From Gemmatimonadota bacterium (GTDB lineage Bacteria > Gemmatimonadota > Gemmatimonadetes > Gemmatimonadales > GWC2-71-9): a DNA stretch of 20,762 nt. Both the position numbers and the translations under genes were made by a program. Where the stretch lies: contig QHUD01000100.1 of assembly GCA_003221085.1 (NCBI GenBank), forward strand, positions 1 to 20,762. The letters run 5' to 3'. Below, one piece after another: positions 12,673 to 20,672 of the stretch. Under the pieces are notes generated by a model, which was not told the origin of the DNA, did no database searches, and worked only from the letters and a program-made list of their open reading frames with translations. The stretch's first letter is position 1. Each line of letters begins with the position of its first letter.

Positions 12673-14280
12673 ATGAGCAATCCCCAGCCTGACGACCGGC
12701 TCGGCGACTACACCACCGACGCGCGCCTCATCACGCTCAGCGTCATGGCGGCGCTGGTCGGCGTGATCAGCGCTTTCGTCGCCCTGGCGCTGGTCCGGCT
12801 GATTGGCCTGTTCACGCACCTCGCCTACTTCCACCGTTTCGATACAAGCCTCGTCTCCCCCGCGGCGAGCGGGCCCGGACTCTGGTCACTCCCCATCCCG
12901 GTGGTAGGCGGGCTGATCGTGGGGCTCTTGGCGCGGTACGGATCCGAAAGGATCCGGGGCCACGGCATTCCCGAAGCCATGGAAGCGATCCTGATCGGCC
13001 GCAGTCGCATCGAAGCGAAGGTGGCGCTGCTCAAGCCGCTCTCCTCCGCGATCGCGATCGGCACGGGCGGTCCGTTCGGCGCGGAAGGACCGATCATCGC
13101 GACCGGCGGGGCGTTCGGGTCGGTGTTCGCGCAGGCGTTCCATCTGTCGCCGGTGGAGCGCAAGACGCTGCTCGTCGCCGGCGCCGCAGGCGGGATGGCG
13201 GCGATCTTCGCGGCGCCGCTGGCGGCCGTCCTCCTCGCCGTCGAGCTCCTGCTGTTCGAGTGGAAGCCCCGCAGTTTCATCCCCGTGGCCTGCGCGGCGA
13301 CGGTCGCCGCGGCGCTCCGTGTCCCGTTGCTCGGCGCCGGTCCGGACTTCGCGATCCGTCCGCACCAGCTCCTCCCCGCGACGACGCTCGCCGAGTGCCT
13401 CGTCGTCGGGCTGGTCGCGGGCGTCGCCGCCACGCTGATCACCAATCTGCTGTACGCGGTCGAGGACCGATTCGCGCGACTGCCGATCCATTGGATGTGG
13501 TGGCCCGCCATCGCCGGCGTCGCGGTGGGCCTCGGCGGATTGCTCGCGCCGCGGGCGCTCGGCGTCGGTTACGACGTGATCAACGATCTCGTGGCCGGCC
13601 GGCTCGTGGGCACGGTGCTCCTCGTGCTGCTGGTCGTGAAGGCGCTGATCTGGGCGATCGGCCTCGGCTCGGGCACGTCGGGCGGGGTGCTCGCGCCGCT
13701 CCTCGTCATGGGCGGGTCGATGGGTGCGTTGGGGGCATCCGCCCTGCACCGTCCGGATCCCGGGCTGTGGGCCATGGTCGGGATGGCAGCGCTCATGGGC
13801 GGCACAATGCAGGTGCCCCTGACCGCGGTGATCTTCGTGCTGGAGCTCACGGGGGATTTCGCCGCGCTTCCCGGTCTGCTGATCGGCAGTGTCGCCGCCG
13901 CGGGTGTGACGGTGCTGTTGATGCGGCGCTCCATCCTCACGGAGAAGCTCGCGCGCCGGGGGCGGCACGTGACGCGCGAGTACGGCGTCAACCCGTTGCA
14001 TGTGCTGCGCGTCGAGGACGTGATGGAGCCGCCGATCGCGCCCCTCGCGGCAGCGGTTGCGCCGCCGGTCATCTACCCTGACGAGCTGCTCGAGACGGCG
14101 ATGCGAAAGCTGCTCGAGCACGAGGTGGACGTGCTCCCCGTCGCCAGTCCCGACGACCCCACTCGCGTCGTGGGCTACGTGGGGCGCTCCGCGATTCTCG
14201 GCGCGTGGGTCCAGCTCACCCGCGACGAGCACACCAGAGAAGAGGGCTGGCTCCGCCGGCTGCGCCGAGCGGCGGGCTAG
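12673..14280 (+). CDS. ClC-family chloride transporter with C-terminal CBS segment
   Basis: This 535-aa membrane protein carries the ClC filter motifs: GHGIPE (97-102), GAEGP (136-140) with the gating glutamate E138, and GSGTSGGVLAP (332-342). E196 in LLFEWKP aligns by hand with the internal proton glutamate (E203) of E. coli ClC-ec1, which favours a Cl-/H+ exchanger over a channel. About residues 447-512 resemble one CBS motif (VEDVMEPP, then DVLPVASPDD and GYVGRSAILG); a second copy is not seen, although CBS motifs normally come in pairs. The ATG at 12673 has no clear ribosome site. Its stop shares CTAG with the S9 peptidase gene. Confidence 0.93.
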   Translation: MSNPQPDDRLGDYTTDARLITLSVMAALVGVISAFVALALVRLIGLFTHLAYFHRFDTSLVSPAASGPGLWSLPIPVVGGLIVGLLARYGSERIRGHGIPEAMEAILIGRSRIEAKVALLKPLSSAIAIGTGGPFGAEGPIIATGGAFGSVFAQAFHLSPVERKTLLVAGAAGGMAAIFAAPLAAVLLAVELLLFEWKPRSFIPVACAATVAAALRVPLLGAGPDFAIRPHQLLPATTLAECLVVGLVAGVAATLITNLLYAVEDRFARLPIHWMWWPAIAGVAVGLGGLLAPRALGVGYDVINDLVAGRLVGTVLLVLLVVKALIWAIGLGSGTSGGVLAPLLVMGGSMGALGASALHRPDPGLWAMVGMAALMGGTMQVPLTAVIFVLELTGDFAALPGLLIGSVAAAGVTVLLMRRSILTEKLARRGRHVTREYGVNPLHVLRVEDVMEPPIAPLAAAVAPPVIYPDELLETAMRKLLEHEVDVLPVASPDDPTRVVGYVGRSAILGAWVQLTRDEHTREEGWLRRLRRAAG

Positions 14281-16355
14281 CGGTTGCCCGCCCCGGTCGC
14301 CGGCTCGCTCGCCGGCCGGCGGTACTTCTGGAACCAGCTCATCATGTAGAGCTGGGTGCGCATGAAATTGGACGGCTTCGATCCCGTTCCGTGGAATTCC
14401 CCGTTGAAGCGCAGCATCACCGTCGGGACGCCCCGCAGCTTGAGTGCGGCGTAATACTCCTCGGTTTGCGGAATCGGCGTGCGCCGGTCGAGCTCACCCG
14501 TCATCAGGAGCGTCGGCGTCGTGACGCGCCCGACGTGCATCAGGGAGGAGTGGGCCAGCCACTCGTCGGGCTTGTCCCAGAAGGCCTGGTGGAAGAAGCT
14601 GAACGTGAAGAGCGGGATATCCGTCTGCCCTGCCATGCTGATCCAGTCGATCACGGGACAGCGCACCGCGGCCGCTGCGAAGCGGTTGGTGTGCCCGATC
14701 ACCCAGCTCGAGAGCACGCCGCCGCCCGAGCACCCCGACACGTACATGCGCGTCGTATCCACGTAACTGCGTCCGATCACCGCGTCCACGCCGGCCATGA
14801 GGTCGTCGTAGTCGGGGCCGGGGTAGTTGTGATCGATCCCGTTCGAGACCGCGTCGCCGTAGCCGGTCGAGCCGCGCGGATTCGTGTAGAGCACGACGTA
14901 GCCGTTCGCGGCGAAGTTCTGGAACATGTAGCTGAACCCCACGTTGTACATCGCAAACGGGCCGCCGTGGATCTCGAGAATCAGCGGGTACTTCTTCCCC
15001 GGATCGAACCCCGGCGGCTTGACGATCCACCCCTGCACGTGCGTCCCGCCGCTCGACGTGTACCACACCTCCTCGACGCGGGCCAGCCGCTTGTTCGCCA
15101 GCACGTCGTCGTTCACGGCGGTGATGCGTGTCGGGGGCTGCCCGCGTCGCAGGTCGATGCGCACGACGTCGGGGGCATGCTCCGGGTCACTCCGGACGCC
15201 CACGCCCACGAGCGTGCGCGCCAGGGACGTGAGGGAAACCACCTGCGCCCCCTGGGTGACGTCCCGGACGCCGCCCGAGAGCTCGGCGTAGCGGACGTTG
15301 ATCGAGCCGCGGTCCGGGGCCGTGAAGTAGACGCCCTTGCCGTCCGGGGACCAGCGGAGGTTGTCGGGATCGCGGTCCAGGGTGCGGGACACGTCGCGCA
15401 GGCCGGAGCCGTCGAGTCCCACCGTCCACAGATCCGAGGTGCGGTGCGTGTGATCCGAGGAGTCGGACCCGGTGAACGCCACCGTCCGCCCGTCCGGCGA
15501 CACCGCCGGGGCGGCCCAGAACCCGGGCCGGGAGACGAGCGACCGGATCGCGCCGCTCGCCACGTCCAGCGCGTAGATGCGCGACACCTGGTATTGGCGG
15601 TCCCAGGTCGAGTCCCGCAGGCCGTCGAACACGATCGTGCGCCCGTCGGGCGTCCAGTCGTAGCCCGCACCGAACACGAGCCCGTCGAACCGGGCGCCCA
15701 CGTGCCAGCGCCCGCTCGTGAGGGCCCGGGCCGTCCCGCCGTCGGCGGGCACGAGGAAGAGGTGCGTGAACCCCTGCTGCATGAACCCGACCCTGTCCTG
15801 GCGATAGTGCAGGTCGCCCACCACCCGCGGGGCCGGCGTCCAATTCGCGCCCGCGGGCGGCTTGGGAAGCGAGATGCTCCAGGGCGTCGAATCGGGCACG
15901 AGCATGACGAAGGCGATCGCCTTGCCGTCGGGCGCCCACTTCGCATCCGTCGGCGTCTCCGTCAGACGCGTCACCTGGGACGACGCGCCTTCGGCGTCCA
16001 TCCAGCGCACGAACACTTGCGTGCCTTTGGGCTCGCCGTCGGCGAGGTACAGGATGCGCGTGCCGTCCGGCGACCAGCGCGCGTCCGATCCCTTCACGAG
16101 GAAGCGGTGGTGCGTCCCGTCGGCGCTCATGATCCAGAGCGCGGACTCCCACTTGTCGTCGATCTTGTTCACCCAGCGCCGGGTGTACACGATCTGCGAC
16201 CCGTCGGGTGAGATCTGCGGATCGGCGACCTGCTCCCAGTCGAGGTAGTGCTCGACCGTGAGCAGGGTGTCCGAGGCGCTTTCCTGCGCGCGGGCGGACC
16301 GGACTCCGACCGCGGCCGCGCATACGAGCAACGAACCACGAAGCAGTGTGTGCAT
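14277..16355 (-). CDS. Exported S9 family (prolyl oligopeptidase-type) serine peptidase
   Basis: The 692-aa product has a signal peptide (LLRGSLLVCAAAVGVRSARAQ, cleavage probably after the ARA at 21-23). A beta-propeller of PD40-type repeats follows, marked by SPDG/TPDG/APDG at about 49, 95, 141, 235, 286 and 336. The alpha/beta-hydrolase domain (about 440-680) has the triad S543 in SGCSGGG, D623 in GELDRRTP and H655 in NGEFHG. Family members cleave short peptides, often dipeptidyl or acyl-peptidyl. The nucleophile motif GCSGG differs slightly from the common GxSYGG. Its ATG overlaps the amidohydrolase stop (TAATG), indicating coupling. It probably acts outside the cytoplasm. Confidence 0.93.
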   Translation of the reverse strand: MHTLLRGSLLVCAAAVGVRSARAQESASDTLLTVEHYLDWEQVADPQISPDGSQIVYTRRWVNKIDDKWESALWIMSADGTHHRFLVKGSDARWSPDGTRILYLADGEPKGTQVFVRWMDAEGASSQVTRLTETPTDAKWAPDGKAIAFVMLVPDSTPWSISLPKPPAGANWTPAPRVVGDLHYRQDRVGFMQQGFTHLFLVPADGGTARALTSGRWHVGARFDGLVFGAGYDWTPDGRTIVFDGLRDSTWDRQYQVSRIYALDVASGAIRSLVSRPGFWAAPAVSPDGRTVAFTGSDSSDHTHRTSDLWTVGLDGSGLRDVSRTLDRDPDNLRWSPDGKGVYFTAPDRGSINVRYAELSGGVRDVTQGAQVVSLTSLARTLVGVGVRSDPEHAPDVVRIDLRRGQPPTRITAVNDDVLANKRLARVEEVWYTSSGGTHVQGWIVKPPGFDPGKKYPLILEIHGGPFAMYNVGFSYMFQNFAANGYVVLYTNPRGSTGYGDAVSNGIDHNYPGPDYDDLMAGVDAVIGRSYVDTTRMYVSGCSGGGVLSSWVIGHTNRFAAAAVRCPVIDWISMAGQTDIPLFTFSFFHQAFWDKPDEWLAHSSLMHVGRVTTPTLLMTGELDRRTPIPQTEEYYAALKLRGVPTVMLRFNGEFHGTGSKPSNFMRTQLYMMSWFQKYRRPASEPATGAGNR

Positions 16356-17695
16356 TAGCGAGCCGCTTTCGCGCCTCCCGTCAGACTGTCCTTGACGACC
16401 TGACCGCCCTTCATCACGAACGCCACGTGCTCGAGCACCGTCACGTCCTGCAACGGATCGCCCACGACGGCGATCACGTCGGCGAATTTTCCCGGCTCGA
16501 GCGCACCCACTCTGTCCGCCCAACCGATCAGGTCCGCCGCGTTGACGGTGGCCGCCTGGATCGCCTGGATCGGCGTCGTCCCCCACCGCACCATGTGGGC
16601 GAACTGCTTCGCGTTCCACCCGTGCGGGTACACGCCCGCGTCCGTGCCGAACGCGATCTTTACACCCGCCTGTACCGCCTTCTTGAAGTTCTCGCGCTGC
16701 TGGCGCCCGACCAGGCGTTCCTTCTCGATGATCTTCTGCGGAAACCCCAGCCGCGTGTACTCGGCGATGATGTAGTCATCGTTGTAGATGTCCGCAACCA
16801 GGTAGGTGCCGCGCTCCCTCATGAGGCGGATGCCTTCGTCATCGATCAGGCTGCCGTGCTCGACCGACGCGACGCCGGCGCGCACGGCGCGTTTGATCGC
16901 CTCCGCCCCGTGCGCGTGTGCGGCCACCTTCCGGCCCCACATGGCCGCCTCCTCCACCACCGCGTTGAGCTCCTCCTGGCTGTACTGCGGGGCACCGACC
17001 GATTCCTCTTCGGACAGGACCCCGGCGCTGGCGAGCACCTTGATGAGATCCGCGCCGTACTTCACTGCGAAACGGATCTTTTCCCGGATCTGGTCCACGC
17101 CGTTGGCGATCCCCGAGAAGCCCTCGAACCGGAGGTACGGAGACATGCCGTTCATGTCGCCGTGCCCCCCGGTGGCGGAAAGGGGCATGGTCGACACGAG
17201 CATGCGTGGTCCGGGGACCGCGCCGTCGTTGATCGCGTTGCGCAGCGCTACGTCGATGAACTCGCCGGCCCCGACATTTCGAACGGTGGTGAATCCCGCG
17301 TCGAGCGTCCGCTTCGCGTAGAGGTGCGCCCGGACGGCTTCGTCGATCGCACTCATGCGGAACAGCTGCTTGTAGTAGTCGCCGGGCTCGGAGGTGATGT
17401 GGGTGTGGCAGTCGATCAGCCCGGGCAGCACGGTGGCGTTGCGCAGGTCGATCAGGCGCGCATCGCGCGGCGCGTGCCCGGCCACGGCGTCCGCCGCCCC
17501 GACCTCCTTGATGCGGTCGCCTTCGATCAGAATCGCCTGGTTCGTGAGCACCGTGCCCGTGCGTACGGCGATGAGCCGCCCGGCGCGCACCAGCACGCTG
17601 GGCCGGGCGGCCGCGCCACCGGAGTCCGCCTGGGCGGCCACGGCGCCTGCGGCCAGCACCCCCGCGAGCAGGACCAGGCCCGCCCGCCCGATCAT
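16355..17695 (-). CDS. Exported metal-dependent amidohydrolase (imidazolonepropionase/prolidase-like)
   Basis: This 446-aa protein has a signal peptide (AGLVLLAGVLAAGAVAAQA). It has the amidohydrolase metal ligands: H97 and H99 (DCHTH), K219 (LIKVLAS, possibly the carboxylated lysine), H260/H262 (AAHAHG), H280 (VEHG) and D352 (FGTDAG). This pattern fits the branch often annotated as Xaa-Pro dipeptidase-like or imidazolonepropionase-like; exported members hydrolyse peptides or cyclic amides. ATG at 17695 overlaps the stop of the upstream DUF2380-like gene (ATGA); the longer upstream frame is a shadow. Substrate is inferred only from family and from the S9 peptidase next door. Confidence 0.92.
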   Translation of the reverse strand: MIGRAGLVLLAGVLAAGAVAAQADSGGAAARPSVLVRAGRLIAVRTGTVLTNQAILIEGDRIKEVGAADAVAGHAPRDARLIDLRNATVLPGLIDCHTHITSEPGDYYKQLFRMSAIDEAVRAHLYAKRTLDAGFTTVRNVGAGEFIDVALRNAINDGAVPGPRMLVSTMPLSATGGHGDMNGMSPYLRFEGFSGIANGVDQIREKIRFAVKYGADLIKVLASAGVLSEEESVGAPQYSQEELNAVVEEAAMWGRKVAAHAHGAEAIKRAVRAGVASVEHGSLIDDEGIRLMRERGTYLVADIYNDDYIIAEYTRLGFPQKIIEKERLVGRQQRENFKKAVQAGVKIAFGTDAGVYPHGWNAKQFAHMVRWGTTPIQAIQAATVNAADLIGWADRVGALEPGKFADVIAVVGDPLQDVTVLEHVAFVMKGGQVVKDSLTGGAKAAR

Positions 17696-18207
17696 CGCGC
17701 ACCGCCGATCGTCTTCTCGATGCGTTGCGCGAACACGTGCGCCCCGGCCGGCGCCATCCGGGCGGCGTCTCCTTTGATCTCGTAGCTGTCCGCCAATACG
17801 GGCTTGCCGCTGGTGGCGTCGAACAGCTCCGCCGTGAGGAGCCACACGAGATTCGACAGGTTCGAGATGGTGCCCTTCGCCACCCATCGCGCGCCGAGCT
17901 GCCGGGCGACGGCGACGGCGCAAGCGTTGTCGCAGGCGTTGCCACCGGCCTCGGCGGCGGCCACGGCCGCCGCCACGGCAGTGGAATCGATCAGCGTCAC
18001 CACCGCGGACGCCCGCAGCGTCGCGAGCAGCTTGCTCGTGGCGGCCGCCACGATCGCCGTGTCGCCCGGTGAGAGGACGTTGGCGTGCTCGCCGTCGAAC
18101 CGCAGGTTCAGCACCACGATCGCCGGACGCGAGCCGCCACTCTGGGCCACCAAGCGTGCGCCCACCAGGAGCAGGGTGAAGCCGAGGGCAAGACGTCCTG
18201 TGCGCAC
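17692..18207 (-). CDS. DUF2380-like secreted protein
   Basis: This 171-aa product has a signal peptide (TGRLALGFTLLLVGARLVAQ). The mature domain has a DUF2380-like pattern: AIVVLNLRFDGE near the start, then a CDNAC cysteine pair (about 92-96), VARQLGARWVAKGTISNLSN, and LTAELFDATSGKPVLADSYEIKGD. Its function is unknown. GTG at 18207 is chosen because GGAGG lies 6 nt upstream; the ATG two codons earlier (18213) would sit directly on that site. Its stop overlaps the amidohydrolase start (ATGA). It leads the operon, which suggests an accessory role in secretion or stability of the two hydrolases, but this is inference. Confidence 0.75.
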   Translation of the reverse strand: MRTGRLALGFTLLLVGARLVAQSGGSRPAIVVLNLRFDGEHANVLSPGDTAIVAAATSKLLATLRASAVVTLIDSTAVAAAVAAAEAGGNACDNACAVAVARQLGARWVAKGTISNLSNLVWLLTAELFDATSGKPVLADSYEIKGDAARMAPAGAHVFAQRIEKTIGGAR

Positions 18208-18274
18208 GCGCATCCTCCGGGTCGTGGGATGGGACGAACGGGTGTAATCTAGAGGTCCCCCGACCGGGACACCA

Positions 18275-19483
18275 ATGACCTCGATCCGCCCCGCCCCGAG
18301 CGATCAGCGCGCCGCCGTCACCGCCGGATTCCTCGGCTGGACGCTCGACGCGTTCGATTTCTTCCTGGTCGTCATGACGCTAACGGCGATCGGGAAAGAA
18401 TTCGGCAAGCCGGACGCCGCCATTGCGCTGTCCCTCACGCTCACGCTCCTGTTCCGGCCGGTAGGCGCGTTCATCTTCGGCCTGCTCGCCGACCGTTACG
18501 GCCGGCGCGTACCGCTGATGATCGACCTGGTGTTCTATTCCGTTATCGAGGTGCTGACGGGCCTGGCGCCGAACTACGCCACGTTCCTGGTGCTACGCGC
18601 GCTGTTCGGCATCGGTATGGGCGCGGAATGGGGTGTGGGCGCGTCGCTGGTGATGGAGAAGATCTCGCCGCGCTACCGCGGCGTCGTGTCGGGGTTGCTG
18701 CAGCAGGGGTACGCGTTGGGCTACCTGCTGGCGGCGCTGTGCTACCTGTTCGTGTTTCCGCACTGGGGATGGCGTCCCCTGTTTTTCATCGGAGGCCTGC
18801 CCGCGCTGCTCGCCCTGTTCGTCCGGGCGCGCGTCAAGGAATCCGAGGTGTGGCGGGAGACGCGGCACGACAGCTGGCGCGGCCTGGGTCGGGCGATCGC
18901 GTCGAACTGGAAGCTGTTCCTCTACCTGACGATGCTCATGGCGATGATGAACATGGTGTCGCATGGCACGCAGGACATGTACCCCACCTTCCTCGAGCGC
19001 GACCGGCACTTCGGGCCTATGGGCCGGGCGGCGCTCACCGCGTTCTCCCAGGTGGGCGCGCTGGTGGGCGGGGTGTTGTGCGGCCTCTACTCAGACCGGC
19101 TGGGACGGCGGCGTACCATCGGGCTGGCGCTGGCGGGCGCGGTCGTGACCATCCCCATCTGGGCATTCGCGCCCGCGCTCCCGCTCCTCGTGGCGGGCGC
19201 GTTCATCATGCAGTTCTTCGTCCAGGGCGCCTGGGGCGTGATCCCCGCGCACCTGAACGAACTCTCATCGGATGCAGTGCGGGGCTTCCTGCCAGGCTTC
19301 GCCTACCAATGCGGCGTGGCGATCGCGAGCCAGATCCCGCACGTGCAGGCGCTGTTCGCCCCGCACACGAGCTACGCGACGGCCATGGCGCTCTCCGCCA
19401 CGACCGTGTTCATCCTCGGCGCCGTGGTCGCCGGAATCGGACCCGAGCGCCGGGGAGTGGCATTCGGGCGCGGGGCTCCGTAG
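18275..19483 (+). CDS. MFS transporter (sialate/lactate-proton symporter-like)
   Basis: This 402-aa membrane protein has 12 hydrophobic segments and MFS signatures: FLGWTLDAFDFFLVV in TM1, the loop motif ADRYGRR (after TM2), FGIGMGAEWGVGASLVME in TM4, and SDRLGRRRT in the middle loop. TM1 with DAFDFF and the TM4 motif resemble the SHS family, whose members import monocarboxylates or sialate. Substrate is unproven. There is no clear ribosome site; a small GTCCC/GGGAC hairpin (18255-18270) ends 4 nt before the ATG. The Rieske oxygenase gene follows after 11 bp, so uptake of that enzyme's substrate is a reasonable inference. Confidence 0.88.
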   Translation: MTSIRPAPSDQRAAVTAGFLGWTLDAFDFFLVVMTLTAIGKEFGKPDAAIALSLTLTLLFRPVGAFIFGLLADRYGRRVPLMIDLVFYSVIEVLTGLAPNYATFLVLRALFGIGMGAEWGVGASLVMEKISPRYRGVVSGLLQQGYALGYLLAALCYLFVFPHWGWRPLFFIGGLPALLALFVRARVKESEVWRETRHDSWRGLGRAIASNWKLFLYLTMLMAMMNMVSHGTQDMYPTFLERDRHFGPMGRAALTAFSQVGALVGGVLCGLYSDRLGRRRTIGLALAGAVVTIPIWAFAPALPLLVAGAFIMQFFVQGAWGVIPAHLNELSSDAVRGFLPGFAYQCGVAIASQIPHVQALFAPHTSYATAMALSATTVFILGAVVAGIGPERRGVAFGRGAP

Positions 19484-19494
19484 CGTTAGTCGAC

Positions 19495-20619
19495 ATGGCC
19501 ACGTTCGTCAAAGCCACTCAGGCCTACCAGCAGGGACAGCGTACCCTGCCCCGCCGCTACTACGTGGACCCCGCGATCTATTCCGAGGAACAGGAGCGGA
19601 TCTTCGCACAACGCTGGGTGTGCGTCGGGCGTGCCGCCGAGCTCGCGGCGCCCGGGGATTACGTGGTAAGGCCGATCGCCGGCGAAAGCGTCATCGTGGT
19701 GCGCGGGCAAGACGGCGCGGTGCGCGCGTTCTACAACGTGTGCCGCCACCGCGGCACCCGGCTGTGCGACACCGAGCGCGGGCGCCTGTCCGAAACGATC
19801 CAGTGTCCCTACCACGCGTGGACCTACACGCTGGACGGGGCCCTGATCGGCGCGCCGCACATGAACGAGGTGGCGGGCTTCGACAAGCGGGACTATCCGC
19901 TGCACCCGGTCGCGCTCGCGGCGTGGGAAGGATTCCTCTTCATCAATCTGGCGCGCGACCCCGAGCCGTTCGCGCGCGCGTTCGCCCCGCTCGAGCGCCG
20001 GTTCAGCCGGTTCAACATCGAGCGGCTCCGCTCCGGCGCCCGCGTCGACTACGATGTCCGCGCCAACTGGAAGCTCATCTTCCAGAATTTCTCCGAATGC
20101 CTCCATTGCCCGGTGATCCATCCGGGGCTCGCGAAGCTCACGCCGTACACGAGCGGTGAGAACGACCTGTTCGAAGGACCCTATCTCGGCGGGTACATGG
20201 TGATCACCGCCCCAGGCGGGAGCCTCACGCTGAGCGGCCGGGCGTGCGGGCCGGCGGTAGGCGATCTGCCGGCCGTGGACCGTAACCGGGTCTACTTCTA
20301 CACGATCTTTCCGAACCTGCTGCTCTCGCTGCATCCCGACTACGTGATGTTCCACACGCTCTCGCCCGAGGCGCCCGACCGCACGCACATTACCTGCGAG
20401 TGGCTGTTCCACGCCGACGCGTTCGGGCAGCCGGAGTTCGACCCGCACGACGCCGTCGGCTTCTGGGACGAGACCAACCGTCAGGACTGGAACATCTGCG
20501 AGCGCTCGCAGCTGGGCGTGTCATCGCGCGCCTACGAGCCCGGACCCTATTCACCGCGCGAAGGCATCTCGGCGGCGTGGGACCGGGAATTTCTCCGAGC
20601 GATCGGGCATTCACACTGA
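19495..20619 (+). CDS. Rieske non-haem iron oxygenase, alpha subunit
   Basis: The 374-aa product has a Rieske [2Fe-2S] domain with C83-x-H85 (CRHRGTRL) and C104-x2-H107 (CPYHAW). A catalytic domain follows with the mononuclear iron motif FSECLHCPVIHP (H204, H209) and a probable third ligand, D331, in NRQDWNICERSQLG. Position 201, between the centres, is glutamate where many ring-hydroxylating enzymes have aspartate. Carnitine monooxygenase (CntA) also has Glu there, so an amine or quaternary ammonium substrate is possible. It needs a reductase, not visible here. ATG 19495 lies 11 bp after the MFS stop with no clear ribosome site, suggesting coupling. Confidence 0.92.
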   Translation: MATFVKATQAYQQGQRTLPRRYYVDPAIYSEEQERIFAQRWVCVGRAAELAAPGDYVVRPIAGESVIVVRGQDGAVRAFYNVCRHRGTRLCDTERGRLSETIQCPYHAWTYTLDGALIGAPHMNEVAGFDKRDYPLHPVALAAWEGFLFINLARDPEPFARAFAPLERRFSRFNIERLRSGARVDYDVRANWKLIFQNFSECLHCPVIHPGLAKLTPYTSGENDLFEGPYLGGYMVITAPGGSLTLSGRACGPAVGDLPAVDRNRVYFYTIFPNLLLSLHPDYVMFHTLSPEAPDRTHITCEWLFHADAFGQPEFDPHDAVGFWDETNRQDWNICERSQLGVSSRAYEPGPYSPREGISAAWDREFLRAIGHSH

Positions 20620-20629
20620 GCATCGTCCC

Positions 20630-20650
20630 CCCTCTCCCCAAGGGAGAGGG
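20630..20650. terminator. Hairpin between convergent Rieske and cupin genes
   Basis: A perfect 9-bp stem CCCTCTCCC / GGGAGAGGG with a CAA loop lies 10 nt past the Rieske stop and 22 nt past the stop of the leftward cupin gene. It can serve both directions, although no T-run follows on either strand. A second C5/G5 pair (20627-20631 with 20656-20660) could extend it. Similar CCCTCTCC...GGAGAGGG elements occur as dispersed intergenic repeats in many GC-rich genomes. Confidence 0.5.
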
Positions 20651-20672
20651 AGACAGGGGGTGAGGACCGCCC

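Noticed and set aside
12886..14232. 448-aa open frame on the minus strand
   Set aside because: Antisense of the ClC gene, whose filter motifs are clear; the product is His/Arg/Glu/Gln-rich and without features.
14205..16211. 668-aa open frame on the plus strand
   Set aside because: It is the antisense of the S9 peptidase gene. High GC removes stops, and the translation is His/Arg/Val-rich with no domain, whereas the minus strand has a full catalytic triad and signal peptide.
16346..17785. 479-aa open frame on the plus strand
   Set aside because: Antisense of the amidohydrolase gene; low-complexity composition, no family motif.
18628..20619. Single 663-aa gene with a Rieske C-terminus
   Set aside because: The first 289 codons are an out-of-frame reading of the MFS gene. 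The Rieske family N-terminus begins at the ATG at 19495.
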